A DNA stretch of 64,000 bases from Streptomyces sp. NBC_01210 (GCF_036010325.1 NZ_CP108549.1:5146001-5210000), one strand, 5' to 3'. Positions 41,700 through 50,765 are shown, counted from the stretch's first letter. Notes: generated from the sequence alone by a model not told the origin. Made by a program: numbers and translations.

Positions 41700-41982
41700 G
41701 AGACCTCGGTCAAGATCGGTGTCCTTCAGCGTCTCCCCAGCCGCCACCGCTTGCTTCGAGAACCGTTGGTGTTTGTGGTGCGAGCCCGCCGCACGGTGAC
41801 CTCTCGTTACGCCCGAGTCATGAGCTCTCCGGTTAGACCGAGGCCCGTGAGGTGCGCTGGTGCCACGAACGGCTAGTGAGGTGGCGGCCCGACCGCTATG
41901 CGGTTGAGGCCTGGGATTAGGTCGCTGTGTGGCCCGCATGCGCTCGTGACCAGCGCAAACGCCGAACTCCGGGGAGGGAACC
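41700..41982 (+). ncRNA. probable IS110 left-end non-coding region / bridge RNA
   Basis: IS110-group elements encode a structured guide (bridge) RNA in the non-coding left end upstream of the transposase. This stretch is non-coding, directly precedes the transposase gene and contains a potential stem-loop region (for example GGCCCGTGAGGTGCGCTGG near 41842 and its GGTGGCGGCCC counterpart near 41880) that resembles conserved Streptomyces IS110 upstream sequence as I remember it. The exact ends are not determined. Confidence 0.45.
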
Positions 41983-43218
41983 TTGATCTACTGCGGAATC
42001 GACTGGGCTGAACGCACCCACGACGTCGCCCTGGTCGACGACACCGGCCAGCTGCTCGCCAAGCGGCACATCACCGACGACGCGGCTGGCTACAAGATCC
42101 TGCTGGAGCTGCTCGCCGAGTACGGCGACAGCGAGGAGAATCCGATCCCGGTGGCGATCGAGACTTCCCGCGGCCTGTTGGTGGCCGTCCTGCGGACCGG
42201 CAAGCGCAAGGTGTTCGCCATCAACCCGATGGCCGCCGCCCGCTACCGCGACCGGCACAGCGTCTCGCGCAAGAAGTCCGACCCCGGCGACGCCCTGGTC
42301 CTGGCCAACATCCTCCGCACCGACATGCACGCCCACCGGCCCCTCCCCGACGACTCAGACCTCGGCCGCGCGATCGCCGTCTTGGCCCGCGCCCAGCAGG
42401 ACTCTCTGTGGAACCGGCAGCAGCTCGCCAACCAGCTCCGCTCCCTGCTGCGCGAGTACTACCCCGCCGCCCTGGCCGCATTCGCCACCTGGACCAACGG
42501 ACTGTGTCGCCCCGAGGCCCGCGAACTCCTCAAGGCCGCCCCGACCCCGGCTCGGGCCGCACGGCTGACCCGCACCCAGATCCAGGCAGCCCTCAAGCGA
42601 GCCGGCCGCCAGCGCGGCATCGAAGCCGAGGCCGACCGCCTCCGAGAGGTCCTCCGGGGCGAGTGGGCCCACCAACCGCCCCTGGTCGAAGACGCGCTCG
42701 GCAAACAGATGCTCGCCCTGCTCATCCAGCTGGAAGCAGCCTGCACAGCCGCCGACGACCTGGCCAAGGCGGTGGAAGAGGCCTTCCCTCAACACCCGGA
42801 CGCCGAGGTGCTGCTGAGTTTCCCCGGGCTCGGCATCCAACTCGCCGCCCGCATCCTGGCTGAGATCGGGGACGATCACACCCGCTTCGCCGACGCCCGC
42901 GGCCTCAAGGCATACGCCGGCTCCTCACCCATCACCCGCGCATCCGGCAAGAAGTCCTCCATCACCAGGCGGTGGGTGAAGAACGACCGGCTCAACCACG
43001 CCGGCTACCTGTGGGCCTTCGCCTCACTACGGGCATCCACTGGAGCCAACGCCCACTACCGGCGCCGACGCGAACAAGGCGACTGGCACGCAGCCGCCCA
43101 ACGCAATCTCTTCAACCGCATGATCGGACAGCTCTACCACTGCCTCCAGAAACGCGAACTCTTCGACGAGCAGTCCGCGTTCCCCACAACGCCTGACCTC
43201 GCGGTCACCGCGGCTTGA
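41983..43218 (+). mobile_element. IS110-family element, coding part
   Basis: IS110-group element whose transposase gene is intact. Non-coding sequence lies mainly upstream, as in the IS110 (not IS1111) group. Inverted repeats and target duplications are not expected in this group, so the borders are not visible. It separates the PBP gene from wblA. Confidence 0.8.
41983..43218 (+). CDS. IS110-family transposase (DEDD)
   Basis: 411 aa. The N-terminal RuvC-like DEDD domain begins MIYCGIDWAERTHDVALVDD (first Asp). PVAIETSRGLLVAVL carries the Glu, and SRKKSDPGDALVLANILR gives the last two Asp residues. The C-terminal Transposase_20 domain has VLLSFPGLGIQLAARILAEI, then AYAGSSPITRASGKK with the catalytic Ser. 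It starts with TTG after GGGAGGG. It works with a guide RNA in the family and is full length. The 3' end overlaps a leftward hypothetical gene by 14 bases. Confidence 0.92.
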   Translation: MIYCGIDWAERTHDVALVDDTGQLLAKRHITDDAAGYKILLELLAEYGDSEENPIPVAIETSRGLLVAVLRTGKRKVFAINPMAAARYRDRHSVSRKKSDPGDALVLANILRTDMHAHRPLPDDSDLGRAIAVLARAQQDSLWNRQQLANQLRSLLREYYPAALAAFATWTNGLCRPEARELLKAAPTPARAARLTRTQIQAALKRAGRQRGIEAEADRLREVLRGEWAHQPPLVEDALGKQMLALLIQLEAACTAADDLAKAVEEAFPQHPDAEVLLSFPGLGIQLAARILAEIGDDHTRFADARGLKAYAGSSPITRASGKKSSITRRWVKNDRLNHAGYLWAFASLRASTGANAHYRRRREQGDWHAAAQRNLFNRMIGQLYHCLQKRELFDEQSAFPTTPDLAVTAA

Positions 43219-43558
43219 CCGGCAGCAGCTCTCTCATTCCTTCCGGCAGCTCCGGGTCCTCGCGCCAGGCTGTGGTGATCGACATGAGGGCCTCCCACGA
43301 CGCCTCGGCGATGGGGCCAGGGCTACCTGTCGCAAGCTCGGCATACAGCCGACTGCACAGGTGGGACGTGACTTCGTACAGGGCCCCGTTAACCTCCGCC
43401 ACGCGCGCCAGAGCAGACCCGGGGGCGTGGGGCGGTTCTCCATTGAGTCGGATGGTGGGGGCTGCGGCAGCGTATGTCCGTCCGTGGATGAAGTCCCGCA
43501 GCGCGACCACCTGGTCCCACGTTGGCAAAGAGCGCTGGACAGAGGCCGTGTCGGTCAT
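43205..43558 (-). CDS. hypothetical protein, possibly 3'-modified by IS110
   Basis: 117 aa. I recognise no family. TWDQVVALRDFIHGRTYAAA, then ALARVAEVNGALYEVTSHLC and IAEASWEALMSITTAWREDP suggest an all-helical soluble protein. Its stop lies inside the end of the IS110 transposase gene, so its last residues may have come from the insertion. The ATG at 43558 lacks a strong ribosome site. Confidence 0.5.
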   Translation of the reverse strand: MTDTASVQRSLPTWDQVVALRDFIHGRTYAAAAPTIRLNGEPPHAPGSALARVAEVNGALYEVTSHLCSRLYAELATGSPGPIAEASWEALMSITTAWREDPELPEGMRELLPVKPR

Positions 43559-43964
43559 GCGGCAAGGCTATCCGCGAGCTCATCGTTGTTCGAGAGCGTG
43601 GCCCGAGCCGCTTGACGGCATAGCAACGTGAGGTGTCTACGTTCTCATTCGCCGGACACGCGTATATGCCTTGGCCTAAGCTGCTCACAACTGTCACAGC
43701 AGTGCGGTTTCGTATCAAGGCCTCCCCGAACTTCGGCTGTATCCATATGAGGCAGGCCCCTGTCCGAATCCGCCTCATGCGTCATCCGAAGTCCGTTGTG
43801 ACTCAACTGAACTGTCCCGGTTTGACGGAATAGTCACGCATGCCCTTGGCTCACTCCCCTGGGTGATCTGCCGCGTACGCATAGTCCGTTCGGGCCATTC
43901 AAGATTGGGCCCGAAGGGGGTGTTGCGCTGTGTCCACCTTCCGTAACGTCCTCAACTGGTAGCG
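43559..43964. other. upstream region of wblA
   Basis: No gene is recognised. It is AT-richer than its surroundings near 43625-43830. It should contain the wblA promoter and binding sites, but I cannot point to specific boxes. Confidence 0.5.
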
Positions 43965-44366
43965 GTGAATATGCCGCTGCCGCCGTGGGGGAGCCTCGAT
44001 TCGGGAGAGGACGGCGCCGGCATGGGCTGGGTAACCGACTGGAGTGCGCAGGCAGCCTGCCGCACTACCGATCCGGATGAACTGTTCGTACAAGGGGCAG
44101 CGCAGAACAGGGCCAAGGCGGTGTGCACCGGATGTCCGGTGCGGACCGAATGCCTGGCCGACGCGCTCGACAATCGCGTCGAGTTCGGCGTGTGGGGGGG
44201 GATGACCGAGCGGGAGCGGCGCGCACTGTTGCGCAGGCGCCCCACGGTCACTTCCTGGCGCAGACTGCTCGAGACCGCGCGTACGGAATACGAGCGCAGC
44301 GCGGGCATCCTGCCCGTGGGCCTCGATGACGACGAGACATACGAGACATATGCGGCGGTGGGGTAG
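43965..44366 (+). CDS. wblA: WhiB-like protein WblA
   Basis: 133 aa from GTG 43965, or 114 aa from ATG 44022, which matches the usual WblA start MGWVTDWSAQAACR. Four Cys ligate a [4Fe-4S] cluster: AACR, CTGC and TEC in VCTGCPVRTECLADAL. The GVWGGMTERERRALLRRRPT segment is the G-[VI]-W-G-G turn plus basic DNA/sigma-interaction tail. WblA is a developmental and antibiotic-production regulator in Streptomyces that acts with the vegetative sigma factor. The position beside two ArsA-like ATPases, in opposite orientation, is conserved in the genus. Confidence 0.95.
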   Translation: MNMPLPPWGSLDSGEDGAGMGWVTDWSAQAACRTTDPDELFVQGAAQNRAKAVCTGCPVRTECLADALDNRVEFGVWGGMTERERRALLRRRPTVTSWRRLLETARTEYERSAGILPVGLDDDETYETYAAVG

Positions 44367-44391
44367 CCACCCGCTGTAGCTCGTACGAGCG

Positions 44392-45735
44392 TTACGCAGC
44401 TCCGGCCGGGGTACGACCACCGGTCGCGAGTCGGTCACCGATGGCCCGAAGCCCCGCGAGATCATGTACGTCGCCGGGCAGAGCGGCCACTTGGGCCACC
44501 GCCACTTCGGGGTGGAGCGCGGTGAAGCGGTCGCGCGTTCGCTGTTCACGCGCGAGTACCTGCATGCGTTCGGCGTGCAGGCGCAGCAGTCCTGCGGTCA
44601 GCTGCTCTGTGGTGTGCTCCCCTTGGCCGTCATAGGCATGGGCGGCTTCATGGGCTTCATGGTCCTCGGGGCTGTGCTCCACGGTGGTGTGCTGCACGGG
44701 GGTGTGCTGCACGCGGCTGGGCTGCACGGGCGGGGATTCGGGAGAGGCGCCCGTGGCGTCACGAACACCAGTCTTCCCGGACTCCTGATCCACAATGCCG
44801 CCCTCGTCAAGATTTTCTGCGGCGGCAAGTGCCCGCTCGGCAGACAGCCGGGCGGCGCCGCTTCCGTGGACCCGGTTGAGCACCAGACCGGCGAGCGGCA
44901 TCTCCTCCGCCCCCAGCCGCTCCACGAAGTACGCCGCCTCGCGCAGCGCGTCCCGCTCGGGTGCCGCGACCACCAGGAACGCCGTGCCGGGAGCCTGCAG
45001 CAGCCGGTAGGTCGCGTCCGCGCGGGTGCGGAAGCCGCCGAACATGGTGTCCATCGCGGCCACGAAGGTCTGTACGTCGCGCAGGAGTTGTCCGCCCAGC
45101 AGCTTGCCCAGCGTCCCCGTCATCATCGACATGCCGACATTCAGGAACTTCATCCCGGCCCGGCCGCCCATCTTCGCCGGAGCCATCAGCAGCTTGATGA
45201 ACTTGCCGTCCAGGAACGATCCGAGACGCTTGGGCGCGTCCAGGAAGTCCAGCGCCGAGCGCGACGGCGGGGTGTCGACGACGATCAGATCCCACTCGTC
45301 GCGGGCGCGCAGCTGCCCCAGCTTCTCCATCGCCATGTACTCCTGCGTGCCCGCGAAACCGGCCGACAGGGACTGGTAGAAGGGGTTCTCCAGGATCGCG
45401 CGGGACCGCTCGCCGTCCGCGTGCGCCTCGACGATCTCGTCGAAGGTCCGCTTCATGTCCAGCATCATGGCGTGCAGTTCGCCCCCGCCCTCGATGCCCT
45501 TGACCCTGCGCGGGGTGTTGTCGAGGGAGTCGATGCCCATGGACTGGGCGAGCCTGCGAGCCGGGTCGATGGTCAGGACGACCACCTTGCGACCGCGCTC
45601 GGCCGCCCGTAGGCCGAGAGCCGCCGCGGTCGTCGTCTTGCCGACGCCGCCGGCGCCGCAGCACACGATGATGCGGGTGGCCGGATGGTCGATGAGCGGG
45701 TCGATTTCGAGCGGGGCCGACGCGTCCAGGGTCAT
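44392..45735 (-). CDS. ArsA-family ATPase (larger paralogue)
   Basis: 447 aa. The deviant Walker A is CCGAGGVGKTTTAAALGL. VVVLTIDPARRLAQSMGI and DLIVVDTPPSRSALDFLD (switch regions) mark the ArsA/Get3 group of SIMIBI ATPases. The C-terminal third contains a His/Gln/Glu-rich low-complexity insert of PVQHTTVEHSPEDHE type, then ERMQVLAREQRTRDRFTAL. No membrane segment or anion-pump partner is present, so a role in handling membrane or client proteins, or in stress, is possible. It pairs with the smaller paralogue, its start overlapping that gene's stop by four bases. Confidence 0.88.
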   Translation of the reverse strand: MTLDASAPLEIDPLIDHPATRIIVCCGAGGVGKTTTAAALGLRAAERGRKVVVLTIDPARRLAQSMGIDSLDNTPRRVKGIEGGGELHAMMLDMKRTFDEIVEAHADGERSRAILENPFYQSLSAGFAGTQEYMAMEKLGQLRARDEWDLIVVDTPPSRSALDFLDAPKRLGSFLDGKFIKLLMAPAKMGGRAGMKFLNVGMSMMTGTLGKLLGGQLLRDVQTFVAAMDTMFGGFRTRADATYRLLQAPGTAFLVVAAPERDALREAAYFVERLGAEEMPLAGLVLNRVHGSGAARLSAERALAAAENLDEGGIVDQESGKTGVRDATGASPESPPVQPSRVQHTPVQHTTVEHSPEDHEAHEAAHAYDGQGEHTTEQLTAGLLRLHAERMQVLAREQRTRDRFTALHPEVAVAQVAALPGDVHDLAGLRAIGDRLATGGRTPAGAA

Positions 45736-46694
45736 GAGGCAGCCTCTTGCTTCCGCAGTTCCTTCGCCAGTTGGTAGAGCCCGGCCAGGTGGACTCCCTC
45801 GCTCAGCAGGGGGAGTTCGTACGACGGCAGCTCCAGGCCGTCCAGCGCGGCACGCTGCTCGCGCTCCAGCTCGACGCGCTGGGCATGGTCCCTGGCCTGC
45901 TCCAGGAGCGGCGTGACGAGCTTCGCGGAGCCGCTGACGCCGGCCGCCGTGAGCGTCTTGGCGATGTCCGCGCGCCGGTCGCCGGCGGCGTTGCGCACCG
46001 CCTCCTCGTCGAGAATGTGCGGCCGCACCATGTTCACGATCACCTTGCCGACCGGGAGGCCCGCGGCGCGAAGTTCGGCGACACCGTCCGCGGTCTCCTG
46101 GACCGGCATCTCCTCCAGCAGCGTCACCAGATGGACGGCCGTCTCCGGTGACTTGAGGACACGCATCACGGCCTGGGCCTGATTGTGTATCGGGCCGAAC
46201 TTGGCCAGCCCCGCCACCTCGTCGTTGACGTTCAGAAAGCGGGTGATGCGGCCGGTGGGCGGGGCGTCCATCACCACGTAGTTGTACGTGTAGTTGCCCT
46301 GCTTCGTCTTGCGGCGTACGGCTTCGCAGGCCTTGCCGGTCAGCAGTACGTCTCGTACACCCGGCGCGACCGTCGTCGCGAAGTCGATCGCGCCGAGCTT
46401 CTGCAGCGCACGTCCGGCCGAGCCCAGTTTGTAGAACATGTGGAGGTAGTCGAGGAGCGCCCGCTCGGCGTCGATGGCCAGCGCGAACACCTCGCCACCG
46501 CCGGAGGAGACGGCGATTTTCCGCTCCTCGTACGGCAGCGCCTCTGTCTCGAAGAGCTGTGCGATGCCTTGCCTCCCCTCGACCTCGACGAGGAGAGTCC
46601 GCTTTCCCTCGGTCGCGAGGGCGAGCGCGAGGGCGGCGGCGACCGTTGTCTTACCGGTACCGCCCTTGCCGCTGACGACCTGGAGCCTGCTCAC
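45732..46694 (-). CDS. ArsA-family ATPase (smaller paralogue)
   Basis: 320 aa. The P-loop is LQVVSGKGGTGKTTVAAALA at the N-terminus. TLLVEVEGRQGIAQLFE and YVVMDAPPTGRITRFLNV are switch regions; the C-terminal helical part contains VIVNMVRPHILDEEAVRNA. Together with the downstream paralogue it forms a two-subunit ArsA-like pair, one chain of each as in tandem ArsA proteins. It is first in the leftward operon and diverges from the small rightward gene at 46767. Confidence 0.9.
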   Translation of the reverse strand: MSRLQVVSGKGGTGKTTVAAALALALATEGKRTLLVEVEGRQGIAQLFETEALPYEERKIAVSSGGGEVFALAIDAERALLDYLHMFYKLGSAGRALQKLGAIDFATTVAPGVRDVLLTGKACEAVRRKTKQGNYTYNYVVMDAPPTGRITRFLNVNDEVAGLAKFGPIHNQAQAVMRVLKSPETAVHLVTLLEEMPVQETADGVAELRAAGLPVGKVIVNMVRPHILDEEAVRNAAGDRRADIAKTLTAAGVSGSAKLVTPLLEQARDHAQRVELEREQRAALDGLELPSYELPLLSEGVHLAGLYQLAKELRKQEAAS

Positions 46695-46766
46695 GTATTC
46701 GAGCCTAACCAGTCGGGCAGCGGGCTACGCACGAGGCTGCCCGTCGGTGCGACTACAGTCGGCTCC

Positions 46767-46925
46767 ATGACCAAGTGGGAATACGCGACCGTGCCCCTTC
46801 TCGTGCACGCGACCAAGCAGATTCTGGACACCTGGGGCGAGGACGGCTGGGAGCTCGTCCAGGTCGTTCCCGGGCCGAACAACCCCGAGCAGCTGGTGGC
46901 CTATCTGAAGCGGGAGAAGGCATGA
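46767..46925 (+). CDS. DUF4177-like small protein
   Basis: 52 aa. MTKWEYATVPLLVHATKQIL then GEDGWELVQVVPGPN and LVAYLKREKA fit the DUF4177 pattern W-E-Y...GxxGWELV...FKR. Its function is unknown. The stop overlaps the RidA start (ATGA), so the two are cotranslated. It is too short to be listed as a long frame but is well conserved. Confidence 0.8.
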   Translation: MTKWEYATVPLLVHATKQILDTWGEDGWELVQVVPGPNNPEQLVAYLKREKA

Positions 46926-47392
46926 GCGGCGTTGTCGACAGGAAGCTCGCCGAACTCGGGCTGACGCTGCCGGATGTCGTACCGCCGCTGGCCGCGTACC
47001 AGCCGGCCGTGGTGTCCGGCGTGTACGTCTACACCGCGGGCCAGCTCCCGATGGTGGAGGGCAAGCTTCCGGTCACCGGCAAGGTAGGTGGCGAGGTCAC
47101 CGCCGAGGAGGCCAAGGAGCTGGCGCGGACCTGTGCGCTGAACGCACTGGCGGCCGTGAAGTCGGTCGTGGGCGATCTGGACCGGATCGCGCGAGTGGTG
47201 AAGGTCGTCGGCTTTGTCGCGTCGGCCGCGGACTTCACCGGCCAGCCGGGCGTACTCAACGGCGCGAGCGAGCTGCTGGGCGAGGTGCTCGGCGACAAGG
47301 GTGTGCACGCGCGCAGCGCGGTGGGTGTCGCGGTGCTGCCGCTGGACGCTCCGGTCGAGGTCGAGATCCAGGTGGAGCTCGTTCAGGACTGA
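46922..47392 (+). CDS. RidA family protein (enamine/imine deaminase)
   Basis: 156 aa. YVYTAGQLPMVEGKLPVTGK, LNALAAVKSVVGDLDRIARV and HARSAVGVAVLPLDAPVEVE are the YjgF/RidA core. The family forms trimers that hydrolyse reactive enamines from PLP enzymes. The critical Arg is replaced by the HARSAVG region of the Streptomyces-type paralogue, so activity on enamines is not certain. The start is fixed by the four-base overlap. Repeats follow its stop. Confidence 0.88.
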   Translation: MSGVVDRKLAELGLTLPDVVPPLAAYQPAVVSGVYVYTAGQLPMVEGKLPVTGKVGGEVTAEEAKELARTCALNALAAVKSVVGDLDRIARVVKVVGFVASAADFTGQPGVLNGASELLGEVLGDKGVHARSAVGVAVLPLDAPVEVEIQVELVQD

Positions 47393-47567
47393 CTCCTTGT
47401 CCGGGACCGAGTGCTCGCTCGTTCGGGGCCGACTTCGGGCCCGGGACTGACTGATCGCTCAGGACCGGCTCCTGGTCCGGGAACTGACTGCACGTTCAGG
47501 ACTTGACGGAGCCCGGCCGCGCCCCGGTGGAGCTCGTCCGGGCTGACGTGCCTGTTCAAGTGGTGTG
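47393..47567. repeat. degenerate repeats after RidA stop
   Basis: Several diverged copies of a GTTCAGGACTGAC / GGGACTGACTG motif begin with the last codons of the RidA gene itself. No gene is seen until 47775. Confidence 0.5.
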
Positions 47568-47610
47568 TGGGGCCCCGTGTCCGCCGGCTTCCGGCGAGTG
47601 CGGGGCCCCA
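47568..47610 (+). terminator. terminator after RidA
   Basis: TGGGGCCCCG (47568-47577) pairs with CGGGGCCCCA (47601-47610), with a smaller CCGCCGG/CCGGCG hairpin in the loop. Confidence 0.75.
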
Positions 47611-47774
47611 CTGGTCTTTGGTATTCCCTTGCAACTCTCTTGACGTGGACGCGTCGACGGGTGTGGTCTGTCCACGGTTAGGAACGTTTCCTAACCATCT
47701 GAACGTCACGCATACGCACCGCACATCGTGTACCTCCTCCATCCCGTCGTCCCCAACGAAAGTGGGAGGGATCC

Positions 47775-50762
47775 GTGGCACCAACCCCCCGCCGGTCACG
47801 CAGAGCGATCGGAGCTCTCGTGGCCACGGCCACAGCAGCGTTAACCGTGGCCCTGCCGACCTTGAGCAATGCCCAGCCCACCGTCACCGGGGCCGCAGCC
47901 GTCAAGGCCGCGCCCGTCCGGTACGAAGCCGAAACGGCGACGATCTCGCAGGGCGTGGCCGAGTCCAACCACACCGGCTTCTCCGGCACCGGTTTCGTCA
48001 ACTACACCAATGTCGCCGGTGGCTATGTGGAGTTCACCGTGGACGCCCCGGCGGCGGGCAGTGCCACCCTGGCACTCGGCTTCGCCAACGGCACCACCGG
48101 CAACCGCCCGCTGGACATCTCCGTGAACGGAGCCGTCGCCGCCCCCCACCAGGCTTTCCAGCCCACCGGCGCCTGGACCACCTGGTCCACCGTGACCACC
48201 ACGGTCGCACTCAAGGCCGGCGCCAACACCGTTCGTGCCACCGCTGCAGCCGCCGAGGGTGGCCCCAACCTGGACTTCATCGACGTCACCCCCGCTGAAG
48301 GACAGGCCGGCACGGACTACGAGGCAGAAGCCGGGACGATCTCCCAGGGCGTCGTCGAGTCCAACCACGCCGGCCACTCCGGCACCGGCTTCGTCAACTA
48401 CAACGCCGTGACAGGCGCGTACGTGGAGTTCACCGTCGACTCCGCGCAAGCGGCCAACGCCAAACTGGACTTCCGCTACGCCAACGGCACCGCCGCAAGC
48501 CGTCCGCTGGACATCACCGTGAACGGCGCCAACGTCGCCGACGACCTCGCGTTCCCCGGCACCGGAGCCTGGACCACCTGGAAGACCGCCACCGCCAACG
48601 CGGCACTCAAGGCGGGCAGCAACAAGATCCGCGCCACCACGGTCGCGGGCGACGGCCCCAACCTGGACAAGCTCACCGTCACCGCGAGCGGGCCGGCCGA
48701 CACCGAGAAGCCGACCCCGCCCGCGAACCTGCGCAAGGACAAGGAGCCGACCGCGAGCACCGTCTCGCTGGCCTGGGACGCGTCCACCGACAACGTCAAG
48801 GTCGTCGGCTACGACATCTACCAGCACGGCCAGCTGATGAAGCAGGTCGACGGCGGCACCCTCGCCGCCACGGTGGAGAACCTCAACCCCGAGACGTCGT
48901 ACGACTGGACCGTCTTCGCTCGTGACGCCGCCGCCAATGTCTCGGCCGCGAGCAACGCCGTCACCATCGCGACGCTGCCCGCACCGCCGGACAACGAGGC
49001 TCCGAGCATGCCGGGCAATCTGCGCTCCCCCGGCAAGACCGCGACCAGTGTCGACCTCGCCTGGAACGCCTCCACGGACAATGTGAAGGTCACCGGGTAC
49101 GACATCCACCGCGACGGCGCGGCTGCCGGAACCTCCGACTCCACCTCGACGACCATCGCGGGCCTGAAGGCCAACACCGCGTACAGGTTCAAGGTCAGGG
49201 CGTTCGACCTGAAGGGCAACAAGTCGGAGTTCAGCCCGGAGATCACCGTCACCACCGGTGGCAGCCAGCCCGGCGGCGTCCCCGACCCGGGCACGGTCTC
49301 CACCCTCGCGAGCGGCGTGGATGTCGCCTGGGGCGTGGGATTCCTGCCCGACGGCTCCGGCGTCTACACCGAGCGGAACACCTTCAACGTCTACAGGCTG
49401 ACCAAGTCCGGCCAGAAGACGCTGATCGGCAAGGTTCCCAATGCCGTGACCACGGGCGGCGAGGGCGGTCTGCTGGGAATCGAGATCAGTCCCGGCTTCA
49501 ACACCGACCACTACGTCTACTTCACCCACACCGCAGCCGAGGGCAACCGCGTCGTGCGGATGAAGTACGAGAACAACGCGCTGAGCGACTACAAGATCCT
49601 GCTCCAGGGCATGGAGAAGAGCCGCTTCCACAACGGCGGCCGACTGCGCTTCGGCCCCGACGGCAAGCTGTACGCCTCCATGGGCGACGCACAGAGCGGC
49701 AGCCGGGCGCAGGACAAGAACTCGCTCAACGGCAAGATCCTGCGCATCAACGCGGACGGCACCATCCCGTCGGACAACCCGTTCGGCAACGCCGTCTGGA
49801 GCCTCGGCCACCGCAACCCGCAGGGCCTCGACTTCGACTCCCAGGGCCGGCTCTGGCAGGCGGAGTTCGGCAACAGCAATATGGACGAGGTCAACCTCAT
49901 CCAGAAGGGCGGCAACTACGGCTGGCCCAACTGTGAGGGCACGAGCGGCAGTTGCTCCGGCTACATCGCGCCCAAGAAGACCTGGCCGACCAGTCAGGCC
50001 TCACCCAGTGGCCTGACGATCATCAACGACCATGTCTTTGTCGCCACCACCGTCGGCCAGCGCGTCTACCGGCTGCGCATCGACTCCAGCAGCAACCTGG
50101 TCGAGCAGAAGACGTACTTCCAGGGGACATACGACCGGCTTCGTACGGTCGAGGTCGACCATGACGGCGACATCTGGCTCACCACGTCGACGGACAAGGA
50201 CGGCACCAACGGCAACGACCGGGTCCTGCTGATCGACATCGTCTACTCGGGCGGCACTCCGCAGCCCGGCGATTTCAAGCTGACCAGCACTGCCTTCAAC
50301 GACAACGCCAATATCCCGGCGAAGTACACCTGCGCAGGGGACGGCACTGCGGGCCAGGACCCGTCGCCGCCGCTTGCGTGGGGCGCGGGAGGTTCCGCGG
50401 CGAAGAGCTATGCGATCGTCTTCGCCGATATCGCCAACAACGGCAACAAACTGCACTGGGCGATCTGGGACGTACCGGCGTCGAAGCTCTCGCTTCCGGA
50501 GGCGCTGGGGTCCGGCTTCAATGTCCCCGGCCAGGACGGCGCGAAGCAGAAGGCGATGGGCAGCGGGGCGAACGCGCAGCAGTTCTTCGGCCCGTGTCCG
50601 GGCGGCTCCACGCACCCGTACACCTTCACGCTGTACGCGGTGAACGCGGCGACCGTGCCGGGGCTGACCTCGGGCTCGACGATGGCCCAGATCGAGACGG
50701 CGATCAAGAACGCGAGCACCGCGAATGTGAAGCTGCGCGGTAGCTCGAACGCCGGTACCTGA
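47775..50762 (+). CDS. secreted multidomain PQQ/sorbosone-type sugar dehydrogenase with CBM, FnIII and PEBP domains
   Basis: 995 aa. The GTG start has GGGAGGG upstream. Signal peptide 1 to ~36. Two CBM6/35-like modules at ~45-175 (YEAETATISQGVAESNHTGF) and ~178-305 (YEAEAGTISQGVVESNHAGH). Two fibronectin III domains at ~312-405 and ~408-497 (SLAWDASTDNVKVVGYDIYQ and LAWNASTDNVKVTGYDIHRD). A GSDH/sorbosone dehydrogenase beta-propeller at ~505-840 (DVAWGVGFLPDGSGVY, GEGGLLGIEISPGF, HNGGRLRFGPDGKLYASMGD, GHRNPQGLDFDSQGRLW), then a phosphatidylethanolamine-binding YbhB/YbcL-type domain at ~845-995 (PAKYTCAGDG, DPSPPLAWG, IVFADIANNG, LHWAIWDVP). An exported oxidoreductase on polysaccharides is likely. 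Confidence 0.88.
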   Translation: MAPTPRRSRRAIGALVATATAALTVALPTLSNAQPTVTGAAAVKAAPVRYEAETATISQGVAESNHTGFSGTGFVNYTNVAGGYVEFTVDAPAAGSATLALGFANGTTGNRPLDISVNGAVAAPHQAFQPTGAWTTWSTVTTTVALKAGANTVRATAAAAEGGPNLDFIDVTPAEGQAGTDYEAEAGTISQGVVESNHAGHSGTGFVNYNAVTGAYVEFTVDSAQAANAKLDFRYANGTAASRPLDITVNGANVADDLAFPGTGAWTTWKTATANAALKAGSNKIRATTVAGDGPNLDKLTVTASGPADTEKPTPPANLRKDKEPTASTVSLAWDASTDNVKVVGYDIYQHGQLMKQVDGGTLAATVENLNPETSYDWTVFARDAAANVSAASNAVTIATLPAPPDNEAPSMPGNLRSPGKTATSVDLAWNASTDNVKVTGYDIHRDGAAAGTSDSTSTTIAGLKANTAYRFKVRAFDLKGNKSEFSPEITVTTGGSQPGGVPDPGTVSTLASGVDVAWGVGFLPDGSGVYTERNTFNVYRLTKSGQKTLIGKVPNAVTTGGEGGLLGIEISPGFNTDHYVYFTHTAAEGNRVVRMKYENNALSDYKILLQGMEKSRFHNGGRLRFGPDGKLYASMGDAQSGSRAQDKNSLNGKILRINADGTIPSDNPFGNAVWSLGHRNPQGLDFDSQGRLWQAEFGNSNMDEVNLIQKGGNYGWPNCEGTSGSCSGYIAPKKTWPTSQASPSGLTIINDHVFVATTVGQRVYRLRIDSSSNLVEQKTYFQGTYDRLRTVEVDHDGDIWLTTSTDKDGTNGNDRVLLIDIVYSGGTPQPGDFKLTSTAFNDNANIPAKYTCAGDGTAGQDPSPPLAWGAGGSAAKSYAIVFADIANNGNKLHWAIWDVPASKLSLPEALGSGFNVPGQDGAKQKAMGSGANAQQFFGPCPGGSTHPYTFTLYAVNAATVPGLTSGSTMAQIETAIKNASTANVKLRGSSNAGT

Positions 50763-50765
50763 GTG

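Noticed and set aside
44392..46694. Arsenite efflux system
   Set aside because: The ArsA-like proteins lack ArsB, ArsC or ArsR neighbours and match the conserved wblA-linked pair of the genus.
47841..49811. 656-codon frame opposite the sugar dehydrogenase
   Set aside because: Val/Gly-rich antisense shadow without motif or start site.
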